Assembly: GCA_011524475.1 (NCBI GenBank)
Contig: WTKG01000081.1
Location: 1-6,398 of the forward strand
Origin: Demequinaceae bacterium
GTDB taxonomy: Bacteria; Actinomycetota; Actinomycetes; Actinomycetales; Demequinaceae
Reading direction: 5' to 3'
DNA length: 6,398 nucleotides
Positions within the stretch are counted from its first letter, which is position 1; every line of letters begins with the position of its first letter. Of the stretch, positions 1-5,453 are shown piece after piece. The notes under the pieces are model-generated. The model searched no databases. It was not told the origin of the DNA and saw nothing but the letters and a program-made list of their open reading frames with translations. Position numbers and translations under genes: made by a program.

Positions 1-1196
1 AGACATTCGACGCCAATGCCTTCCTTGACGAGGCATACGTGCGGCCAAGTCAAGCCGTGGGCCCGAGCCCAGGGGGGCCGGATGATGCCCTCGAGGGTGG
101 AGCCATCAACATCTTGCTTCTCGGTTCCGATGTGCGCACAGGTCAAAATGGGGACATCGGCGGTCGTGTAGCCGGCGGAATGCGTAACGACACCACCATC
201 ATCATGCACATCAGCGCCGACCGTAAAAGGGTCGAAATGGTGTCAATCCCGCGCGACTCCAAAGTGCGAATTCCAGACTGCAAACTATTCGACGGCAGCA
301 CTGCGCGTGGCTGGTTCGGCGCGTTCAATATTGCTTTTGCTAACGGCGGGCGCAACGGCGACCCTGCAAATGCCGCCACCTGCACGATTCGTGCCGTCGA
401 AGAACTCACCGGGATATACATCCACTATTACGCGGTTATCGACTTCTACGGCTTTCAGCAGATGGTGGACTCCATTGGTGGGGTGCCCATGTGTGTGGAG
501 AGAAGGATCTACTCCACTAAAGCAAAGTTAGATCTCCAAGCAGGCCCACAAATTCTCAACGGGCGTCAGGCGCTGGGCTACGCACGAGTACGCACCGCAG
601 AAGAGGGCGTCATCACAGGGTCAGACCCTGAACGCATCGAGCGCCAACAAGACCTGCTCGCCAAGATCGCAGAGACCGTCTTGTTTAAAGGAATTTTGTA
701 CAAGCCAGACGAGCTTGCCGACTTTATCTCCGCTGGCACCGCCCAGATGACGATGAGCCCAGAACTTGCCGACATCAACTTCTTGATCGGGCTCGCCTAC
801 AGCCTGCGCGACATTGAAAAAGAAAACATTGTGTTCACGACTGTGCCGTGGAAATATCGCGGGAACAAAGAGCCAAGCCCAGGCGGTTTGGATTGGACAT
901 CATCGGCGCAGACGTTGTTTAAGAACATCATCAACGACCGCCCGATTAGCGGAAAGTCCGTTGCCTCCACCTCGCATCTAGACGAGCCAGAGCCCTCACC
1001 CTCACCGTCCCCTTCGCCGTCCCCCTCGCCGAGCGTGTCTGTTTCTCCCACTGTGTCCCCGACTACTGTTCCTGGGCTACAAGGACGCAGCGGGATCTCT
1101 CGATCCGACTATCAGTTGCTGGTAGCGCCTTCCCCCTCCCCCAGCAACGAGCCTGAGCCTGACCTCTTTGCCCTCTTGGGCAACTGCAACGTGTAG
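1..1196 (+). CDS. LCP (LytR-CpsA-Psr) family cell-wall glycopolymer ligase, 5' partial
   Basis: LCP enzymes sit in the membrane with an outward-facing catalytic domain and move glycopolymers (teichoic acid, arabinogalactan, capsule) from polyprenyl-phosphate carriers onto peptidoglycan. The frame is open from base 3 to the left edge, so the GTG at 39 is internal; the start codon and expected N-terminal membrane anchor lie outside the window. About 397 residues are visible. Family motifs appear in order: ILLLGSDVR (near 108-137), RNDTTII followed by VSIPRD (near 186-257), FNIAFANGG (near 324-350), DSIGGVP (468-488), then LNGRQALGYARVR (555-593) with the paired arginines and SDPERIERQQ (621-650). 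These cover the phosphate/pyrophosphate-binding and catalytic signature. The LCP domain ends near 940. A low-complexity Pro-Ser tail follows, ending in NCNV with one near-terminal cysteine. No canonical LytR_C domain is evident to me. It converges on purE with an 18-bp gap. Family assignment is firm; the polymer it transfers cannot be told. Confidence 0.93.
   Translation, partial: TFDANAFLDEAYVRPSQAVGPSPGGPDDALEGGAINILLLGSDVRTGQNGDIGGRVAGGMRNDTTIIMHISADRKRVEMVSIPRDSKVRIPDCKLFDGSTARGWFGAFNIAFANGGRNGDPANAATCTIRAVEELTGIYIHYYAVIDFYGFQQMVDSIGGVPMCVERRIYSTKAKLDLQAGPQILNGRQALGYARVRTAEEGVITGSDPERIERQQDLLAKIAETVLFKGILYKPDELADFISAGTAQMTMSPELADINFLIGLAYSLRDIEKENIVFTTVPWKYRGNKEPSPGGLDWTSSAQTLFKNIINDRPISGKSVASTSHLDEPEPSPSPSPSPSPSPSVSVSPTVSPTTVPGLQGRSGISRSDYQLLVAPSPSPSNEPEPDLFALLGNCNV
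984..1145 (+). repeat. Pro-Ser dipeptide repeat tract in the LCP C-terminal tail
   Basis: Bases 993-1034 encode seven consecutive Pro-Ser units through a degenerate CCNTCN-type hexamer. They are preceded by Glu-Pro-Glu and followed by a Val/Ser/Pro/Thr-rich stretch to about 1074. A second, shorter tract of three Pro-Ser units lies at 1128-1145. Synonymous codons vary between units (ccctca, ccgtcc, ccttcg, ccgagc), so the DNA is not a perfect microsatellite, which suggests the peptide pattern is what is kept. Such tails are usually extended and disordered; here the tract lies after the extracytoplasmic catalytic domain and could act as a wall spacer or as a site of modification. That role is inference. 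Confidence 0.8.
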
Positions 1197-1214
1197 CGGG
1201 TCGCCTCGAACGGA

Positions 1215-1721
1215 CTAGCCCTGCCGAAGAGTGGCACCTTTTGCGTGGGCCTGCGCACGTAGTTCCTCTTGAAAGGATTCCAGATACGCCCGAATACGTG
1301 CGGCTTCGCTGCCCTCTCCGCTCCCTAGGATGCGTGCAGCGAGAAGTCCGGCATTACGCGCTCCCGCAATGGAAACGGTCGCGACAGGTATTCCCGCGGG
1401 CATCTGCACAATGCTCAGCAACGAGTCCATACCGTCAAGGTGCGCAAGCGGAACAGGCACACCAATGACCGGCACAGTCGTCACGGAGGCGAGCATCCCC
1501 GGCAAGTGAGCGGCACCACCGGCACCGGCAATAATCACGCGTACGCCGCGTTCGTGTGCAGAACGGCCGTAGGCGAGCATGTCGTCCGGCATGCGGTGTG
1601 CCGACACAACATCTTTTTCGTAGGAAATCTCACACTCCTCAAGCACCTGAGTGGCTGCCTTCATGACGGACCAATCTGAGTCTGAACCCATCACTACGCC
1701 CACCTGTGGTGTGTGTGTCAT
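1215..1721 (-). CDS. purE: N5-carboxyaminoimidazole ribonucleotide mutase (PurE, class I)
   Basis: PurE converts N5-CAIR to CAIR (4-carboxy-5-aminoimidazole ribonucleotide) in de novo purine synthesis, using the product of PurK. The protein is 168 residues, the usual length of bacterial class I PurE. Visible motifs are GSDSDW at residues 12-17, SAHRMPD at 40-46 (with the conserved active-site histidine at 42), the glycine-rich [11 protein letters not shown] at 66-76, and [16 protein letters not shown] at 95-110. The ATG at 1721-1719 overlaps the purK stop as ATGA, and a strong Shine-Dalgarno (GGAGGG, complement of 1727-1732) lies 5 bases upstream, so this start is well supported. It is the second gene of a purK-purE operon and is probably translationally coupled to purK. 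The presence of PurK next door and the short length fit a class I mutase rather than a class II AIR carboxylase. Confidence 0.97.
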   Translation of the reverse strand: MTHTPQVGVVMGSDSDWSVMKAATQVLEECEISYEKDVVSAHRMPDDMLAYGRSAHERGVRVIIAGAGGAAHLPGMLASVTTVPVIGVPVPLAHLDGMDSLLSIVQMPAGIPVATVSIAGARNAGLLAARILGSGEGSEAARIRAYLESFQEELRAQAHAKGATLRQG

Positions 1722-2863
1722 GCATGCCCTCCCTCTCGTATAAGAGTTGCGACCTGTCGAGCCCGTTCCCGGCCGCTTTCCGAATCACCCGCAAGAACAT
1801 TCACATGGCCCACTTTTCTCCCCTTGCGTACTTCTTTGTCATAGAGATGAATCTTGGCTCCTGTGTCCTCCACTGCTGCCAATGAAGCATGCAGATCGGT
1901 ATTCTCTCCGCCCAGGATATTGACCATTGCGATAGCTGGGGCAAGTGCCTCTGTTGCACCCAAGGGTAGATCCGCAACCGCCCTGAGGTGTTGCTCAAAC
2001 TGAGAGGTGAGAGAACCATCAATCGTCCAATGGCCAGAATTGTGTGGGCGCATTGCCAGTTCATTGATCACGAGCTCGCCTTGGATGTCAAACATTTCTA
2101 CTGCCAACACACCCACCACGCCTAGTTCACGCGCAATATGTTCACCTATGCCGCGCGCCTGGACGGACACGGCCGGATCAGTGCGGGGGGCAGGCGCAAT
2201 CACTTCTGCACACACTCCCTCTCGCTGAAGAGACTCCACCAATGGCCAACTACGCACCTCACCGCTGGGACGACGGGCCACGAGTTGGGAAAGTTCGCGA
2301 TCAAAATTTATTTTTTGTTCCAGGAGGACCTGTGGGCCACCATCAGCGAAGGCCTCAAGCCAATCGGTGATGTCACTGGAGCCTTGAATCACCCTTACTC
2401 CTTTGCCGTCATATCCGCCACGACTGGTCTTTGCGACAACCTCTCTTCCATGCGTGGCAATAAAAGCATCAACATCGGCAGCAGTGTCAACGACCGACCA
2501 CGCTGGGTTAGGAAGCCCCAGGGCGTCCATTTTTCTTCGCATGGCGATCTTGTCTTGGGCGTGCACGAGTGCAGCGAATCCTGGCAAAGCAGGAATTCCA
2601 TGTTGCCGTGCAATTTCAAAAAATTCCTGGGGAATGTGTTCGTGTTCCCACGTCACAGCCATGGGTACAGGTTCGGCACACAATTGTTGGACAGCCGAGG
2701 CATCTGTGGGCTGACCCACCACCACCTCATGGGCAGGTCCAGCAGCGGAAGCGTGCGGGCTTTCCACCAGAACACGCAAAGTGATCCCCAGCGCAGTTGC
2801 GGCTGGAGCCATCATGCGTGCAAGTTGCCCGCCGCCCACCACCGCGATCACCGGCCTTGTCAT
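1718..2863 (-). CDS. purK: N5-carboxyaminoimidazole ribonucleotide synthase (PurK, ATP-grasp)
   Basis: PurK uses ATP and bicarbonate to carboxylate 5-aminoimidazole ribonucleotide to N5-CAIR, which PurE then rearranges. The protein has 381 residues, normal for the family. The N-terminal pre-ATP-grasp fold starts with [11 protein letters not shown] (8-18). TWEHEHI (71-77) corresponds to the family's T-x-E-x-E-H-type motif. The ATP-grasp core carries [15 protein letters not shown] (144-158), LAVEMF (253-258) and [17 protein letters not shown] (266-282). The C-terminal lid holds [19 protein letters not shown]. All expected blocks are present without a break. The ATG at 2863 is preceded by GGAG and by a TANNNT motif six bases away. 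purK is divergent from a GtrA-family gene across 31 bp and overlaps purE by 4 bases at its end, forming a two-gene purine operon. Confidence 0.97.
   Translation of the reverse strand: MTRPVIAVVGGGQLARMMAPAATALGITLRVLVESPHASAAGPAHEVVVGQPTDASAVQQLCAEPVPMAVTWEHEHIPQEFFEIARQHGIPALPGFAALVHAQDKIAMRRKMDALGLPNPAWSVVDTAADVDAFIATHGREVVAKTSRGGYDGKGVRVIQGSSDITDWLEAFADGGPQVLLEQKINFDRELSQLVARRPSGEVRSWPLVESLQREGVCAEVIAPAPRTDPAVSVQARGIGEHIARELGVVGVLAVEMFDIQGELVINELAMRPHNSGHWTIDGSLTSQFEQHLRAVADLPLGATEALAPAIAMVNILGGENTDLHASLAAVEDTGAKIHLYDKEVRKGRKVGHVNVLAGDSESGRERARQVATLIREGGHA
1727..1732 (-). promoter_or_regulatory. Ribosome binding site of purE inside the purK 3' end
   Basis: The complement reads GGAGGG with a 5-base spacer to the purE ATG, inside a purine-rich run continuing to about 1737. 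It lies in the last codons of purK. It is the clearest Shine-Dalgarno in the window and contrasts with the gene starts lying directly after TANNNT motifs. Confidence 0.8.
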
Positions 2864-2869
2864 GTCTCC

Positions 2870-2875
2870 ACCGTA
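2870..2875 (-). promoter_or_regulatory. Candidate -10 element of the purK promoter
   Basis: The complement reads TACGGT, matching actinobacterial TANNNT, followed by exactly six bases (GGAGAC) and the purK ATG. This spacing would put the transcript start at or next to the A of ATG. The same six bases contain GGAG, so a short-leader transcript started further upstream with a normal ribosome site is the alternative. No convincing -35 was found. Confidence 0.4.
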
Positions 2876-2882
2876 CCGGGAC

Positions 2883-2888
2883 TAGGCT
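2883..2888 (+). promoter_or_regulatory. Candidate -10 element for a leaderless GtrA-family transcript
   Basis: TAGGCT at 2883-2888 matches TANNNT and ends six bases before the ATG at 2895, so the expected transcript start coincides with the start codon. A TTGTCA at 2857-2862 resembles a -35 but the spacing is 20 bases, longer than usual. There is no good Shine-Dalgarno before this ATG, which favours leaderless initiation. Confidence 0.5.
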
Positions 2889-2894
2889 CACGCC

Positions 2895-3350
2895 ATGGCA
2901 GTACTGACCTGGATGTGGGAGCATCGCGCGGAACTCCTCAAGTTCGGCACGGTGGGTGGAGTGGCATTCATTGTGGATATTGGCCTCTTCAATCTTCTCC
3001 ACACGCTAGAGGGGGCTCCTTTGAGCGGGCGGGTAGTAACCGCCAAAGTCATCTCCGCAGCTGCTGCGACTCTTGTGGCCTGGGCGGGAAACCGGCTATG
3101 GACATTTGCGGATTCCCGCACTCGCACCCCCGTACGTGAACTCATTGCCTTCGGAATTGTCAATATTGTGGCGCTACTCATAGCCGCCCTCACGGTGGCG
3201 GTAACAAGTTATGGTCTTGGCCTCAGAGACCCAGTGTCAGACAATGTCGCAGCGGTGATCGGTATTGGCCTGGGGACGATTGCCCGATATGTGGGTTACA
3301 AAAAATTTGTGTTCGTAGGTGCCACCGCGAAGAACACCTCCGCACGCTAA
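2895..3350 (+). CDS. GtrA-family membrane protein (putative polyprenyl-phosphate-sugar flippase)
   Basis: The protein has 151 residues and four predicted membrane helices, at about 16-38, 47-68, 82-107 and 114-135, the standard GtrA layout. Family hallmarks visible are FGTVGGVAFIVDIGLF at 17-32, the N-R-x-W-T-F segment after helix 2 (residues 66-71), and RYVGYKKFVF at 131-140 after helix 4. GtrA-like proteins are thought to help move polyprenyl-phosphate-linked sugars across the membrane for glycosylation of surface polymers. The ATG at 2895 is chosen because it puts the short cytoplasmic head before helix 1 and sits six bases after a -10-like motif; an internal ATG at 2913 is a less likely alternative. 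It is divergent from purK and converges on the histidine kinase gene with a 4-base overlap of stop codons. The exact sugar and partner are unknown, though the GT-C protein at the right edge is a plausible partner. Confidence 0.9.
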   Translation: MAVLTWMWEHRAELLKFGTVGGVAFIVDIGLFNLLHTLEGAPLSGRVVTAKVISAAAATLVAWAGNRLWTFADSRTRTPVRELIAFGIVNIVALLIAALTVAVTSYGLGLRDPVSDNVAAVIGIGLGTIARYVGYKKFVFVGATAKNTSAR

Positions 3351-3359
3351 CGCTTGCGG
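3340..3359. terminator. Hairpin centred on overlapping convergent stop codons; possible bidirectional terminator
   Basis: The 20 bases form an inverted repeat: arms CCGCA (3340-3344) and TGCGG (3355-3359), one C-T mismatch, then GC/GC pairs around a four-base loop TAAC (3348-3351). The GtrA-family stop TAA (3348-3350) and the kinase stop (complement of 3347-3349) fall in and beside this loop. Neither side has a run of T after the stem, so it is not a classical intrinsic terminator. Termination here is inference from position and symmetry. Confidence 0.4.
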
Positions 3360-4687
3360 CGCCTCAGGCTCATGCGCCCGGTGTGAGGGACGACATCGGC
3401 TGCCTGGGCATCATAACTTTCCGGGACTCCTTGAAGGAATACAGAGAATACGGCCGGGCGGCGTTGGGTGAGCTCCAGACGTCCGCCATCTGCCGTCACC
3501 AAGTCACGCGCGAGGGCAAGGCCGAGGCCAGTACCCCGACCAGATGTGACGTTCCGGTCAAAAATCTTTCCTTGAAGCGATTCCGGGACTCCCGGTCCCT
3601 CATCTGCTACGGAAATCACGACAGAATTCTCCCCCTGATCCCTCGCATCGACGCGAGTGGTTCCCTCGCCGTGAATTAAGGAATTTTCGATGAGGGTCGC
3701 AAGGACTTGCGACAGGCCTCCCGGAGAAGCGAAGACCTGGGCATCTGTGGAAGTCACTACTAGTGTGCGTCCAGCATTCTCGAAACTGCGCGACCACTCT
3801 TCTTGCTGTTTATCAAAGAGAGCAGATAAAGGCACACTTTCTGTGGTGCCTCCCACCGACGTGCGCGTACGACCCAAAAGGTCGTCAATAACTCCGACCA
3901 GCCGCTCTACTTGCTCAAGCCCTTGTTCGGCTTCTGTCCGCACCTCTGGAGAGGACGTGCGTGCATGAATTTCTTCTAACCGCATGGTCAAAGCAGTAAG
4001 AGGCGTGCGTAATTGATGGGAGGCATCGGAAGAAAACTGTCGTTCTGCTTCCAAGCGAGCCGCCATTCTTTCCGAACTTCTCCGTAACTCATCAGCTACC
4101 TGGTCGATCTCGTCGACCCCAGAAGTATCAATATGCGGCGGCACTCTTCCCGCCCCCATTTGTTCTGCCACGACTGCGAGATCCTGGAGCGGCCGAGACA
4201 AGCGATTGGCGTGCCAACTTGCCAAAACCGCTCCCACAATCACTGCCCCAAAGGCCGCCCCGACGACCAAGCTCACCCGCTCGACAGCGCGCAACACGAC
4301 ATCAAATTGTGAGATTGCAATGGTGACCACCATCCCCGCTTCGGTGGTCACTGTGTGCGAAAACTCTGAGGAAGCCTCCACTCCTGCAGAAAGCACAATG
4401 CCCGCAGGGTACCTAGGGTCCACGCTCTCGGAAGGGAACTCGACAGCTATGAAAGCTTCTGGCTCGCTGGAGCCCCCTACATAGTCAGCCAAGACATCAA
4501 TATTGACGGGCTCTCCTCGTTCAATACGGGCGCTCAGAATAGAAGCGGCTGTTTCGGTGCGGAACTGGAGATCTGCGAGAGCATCGTTTCTGACACTCTG
4601 CGCAGTCGCGAGCCCTAAGGGAATACCCAGGAACACAACTGCGGCAAGCACCGCAGAAATTGTCGCAAAACGTAGCCTGCGGCGCAC
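3347..4687 (-). CDS. Two-component sensor histidine kinase (HAMP, HisKA, HATPase_c)
   Basis: This 446-residue protein is a membrane-bound sensor kinase. It has an N-terminal helix (about 7-29), an extracytoplasmic sensor region of roughly 100 residues (30-130) with no recognisable named domain, and a second helix (about 136-158). A HAMP linker follows (about 160-212), then HisKA with the H-box SDASHQLRTPLTAL and phospho-acceptor His224. The ATPase domain shows the N-box LIENSLIHG (Asn335), G1 DEGPGVP (362-368), the F-box IFDRN (375-379) and G2 GRGTGLGLAL (383-391). All catalytic boxes are intact, so it should be active. The GTG at 4687 is the only sensible start: an in-frame TAG, the regulator's own stop, lies just three codons upstream. 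The best purine-rich site, GAGAG (complement of 4701-4705), is 13 bases away, so translation probably depends on the upstream gene. Its signal is unknown; the envelope gene context suggests a surface cue. Confidence 0.94.
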   Translation of the reverse strand: MRRRLRFATISAVLAAVVFLGIPLGLATAQSVRNDALADLQFRTETAASILSARIERGEPVNIDVLADYVGGSSEPEAFIAVEFPSESVDPRYPAGIVLSAGVEASSEFSHTVTTEAGMVVTIAISQFDVVLRAVERVSLVVGAAFGAVIVGAVLASWHANRLSRPLQDLAVVAEQMGAGRVPPHIDTSGVDEIDQVADELRRSSERMAARLEAERQFSSDASHQLRTPLTALTMRLEEIHARTSSPEVRTEAEQGLEQVERLVGVIDDLLGRTRTSVGGTTESVPLSALFDKQQEEWSRSFENAGRTLVVTSTDAQVFASPGGLSQVLATLIENSLIHGEGTTRVDARDQGENSVVISVADEGPGVPESLQGKIFDRNVTSGRGTGLGLALARDLVTADGGRLELTQRRPAVFSVFLQGVPESYDAQAADVVPHTGRMSLRRRKR

Positions 4688-4696
4688 CGAAGCGGC

Positions 4697-5374
4697 CTAA
4701 CTCTCGCCCGTTTCGAATCTAAAGCCCATGCCACGCACCGTCGTAATAAAACGTGGCTCTGCGGCATCGTCGCCTAATTTGCGCCGTAGCCACGAAATAT
4801 GCATATCAAGGGTCTTGGACGGGGCGGAATCATCAGCACCCCATACTCCTCGCATGAGTTGCTCACGACTCACCACCGTGCCTGCACTGGACACCAGTGC
4901 CCACAACAAATCGAACTCCTTGCCACTGAGGTGGAGCTCATCGCCCCCGAGATACGCGCGATGTCCCGCCACATCAATACGCACATCATTTACGGTGACA
5001 TCACCGTCCCCCCGTCCGGAACGCCGCCGCAAGAGGGCCCGTACGCGCGCGAGCAACTCAGCCAAGCGAAAGGGCTTCGTCACATAGTCATCAGCACCTG
5101 CATCAAGACCCACCACCAAATCCACCTCATCGGCACGGGCAGTGAGCATCAGAATCGGCACCACCACACCTGCGTCGCGAATGGAACGGGCCACATCCAC
5201 ACCGTCCATATCCGGTAACCCGAGGTCAAGGATCACTAAATCGGCATTGTTGCTTGCCGCGACACCTTCCTTACCCGTACCGCACCACTGGACGTCATAC
5301 CCCTCGCGACTCAAAGCCCGGGTCAAGGGATCTGAAATTGTAGGGTCATCTTCTACCAAGACAATTCTTGCCAT
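4697..5374 (-). CDS. OmpR/PhoB-family response regulator
   Basis: The 225-residue protein is a DNA-binding regulator, presumably phosphorylated by the adjacent kinase. The receiver domain (1-115) has the acidic pair Asp9-Asp10, phospho-acceptor Asp50 in VILDLGLPDMDG, Thr78 in LMLTAR and Lys100 in VTKPF. The C-terminal winged-helix domain (about 126-222) shows LSGKEFDLLWAL, VVSREQL, TLDMHISWLRRKLG and the terminal VRGMGFRF. I place the start at the ATG at 5374, where MARIVLVEDD begins the receiver fold. The frame stays open back to 5482, but those 36 extra codons have no family counterpart and overlap the divergent gene's start region. A TANNNT motif lies six bases before this ATG. The TAG stop is in frame with the kinase and nine bases before its GTG, so the pair forms an operon. 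Confidence 0.95.
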   Translation of the reverse strand: MARIVLVEDDPTISDPLTRALSREGYDVQWCGTGKEGVAASNNADLVILDLGLPDMDGVDVARSIRDAGVVVPILMLTARADEVDLVVGLDAGADDYVTKPFRLAELLARVRALLRRRSGRGDGDVTVNDVRIDVAGHRAYLGGDELHLSGKEFDLLWALVSSAGTVVSREQLMRGVWGADDSAPSKTLDMHISWLRRKLGDDAAEPRFITTVRGMGFRFETGES

Positions 5375-5380
5375 AGCCCG

Positions 5381-5386
5381 AGAATA
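5381..5386 (-). promoter_or_regulatory. Candidate -10 element for a leaderless response-regulator transcript
   Basis: The complement reads TATTCT, a good TANNNT match, followed by six bases (CGGGCT) and the ATG at 5374. There is no Shine-Dalgarno in that gap, supporting leaderless initiation. No clear -35 is visible; its expected place, around 5404-5409, overlaps the small inverted repeat at 5397-5416. Confidence 0.55.
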
Positions 5387-5396
5387 CCCTTCGGCA

Positions 5397-5416
5397 GTGA
5401 GCCGGGAAACCCTCAC
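5397..5416. promoter_or_regulatory. Small inverted repeat in the regulator/glycosyltransferase intergenic region; possible operator
   Basis: The plus strand has GTGA (5397-5400) pairing with TCAC (5413-5416), and inside it GGG-AAA-CCC (5404-5412), with three unpaired bases on the left side. GTGAG/CTCAC can also be read as 5-base arms. It sits across the expected -35 of the response regulator and about 38-57 bases upstream of the glycosyltransferase GTG, positions that would suit autoregulation and activation respectively. The arms are short, so chance is possible. Confidence 0.3.
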
Positions 5417-5439
5417 CACACCTTTCACGTGCAAGCCGG

Positions 5440-5445
5440 TAGGCT
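5440..5445 (+). promoter_or_regulatory. Candidate -10 element of the GT-C glycosyltransferase gene
   Basis: TAGGCT, identical to the motif before the GtrA-family gene, ends eight bases before an in-frame GTG at 5454. The predicted transcript start falls at or within about 2 bases of that GTG. This supports using GTG 5454 rather than the later ATG at 5511, which lacks a clear ribosome site. No -35 hexamer is convincing. Confidence 0.45.
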
Positions 5446-5453
5446 CTGACGAC

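Noticed and set aside
39..41. GTG at 39 as the true start of the LCP gene
   Set aside because: The frame is open to the left edge, and starting here would remove the membrane anchor expected for the family just before the LCP domain. The gene is cut by the window edge.
797..1051. Minus-strand open frame with a Gly-Glu-Gly-Asp repeat
   Set aside because: The repeat is simply the reverse complement of the Pro-Ser coding tract of the LCP gene, and there is no independent support for expression.
1197..1214. Terminator between the convergent LCP and purE genes
   Set aside because: The 18-bp gap and flanks gave no stem longer than about three pairs and no T-run, so nothing can be supported here.
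2138..3139. Long open frame (333 codons) on the plus strand across purK and into the GtrA-family gene
   Set aside because: It lies opposite the well-supported purK and overlaps the GtrA-family gene in another frame. Its composition (rich in His, Ser, Arg, Gly) is typical of an antisense shadow, with no recognisable domain.
4799..5218. Plus-strand open frame of 139 codons opposite the response regulator
   Set aside because: Antisense to a gene with intact receiver and DNA-binding motifs. It is rich in His and Thr, has no domain and no supporting ribosome site.
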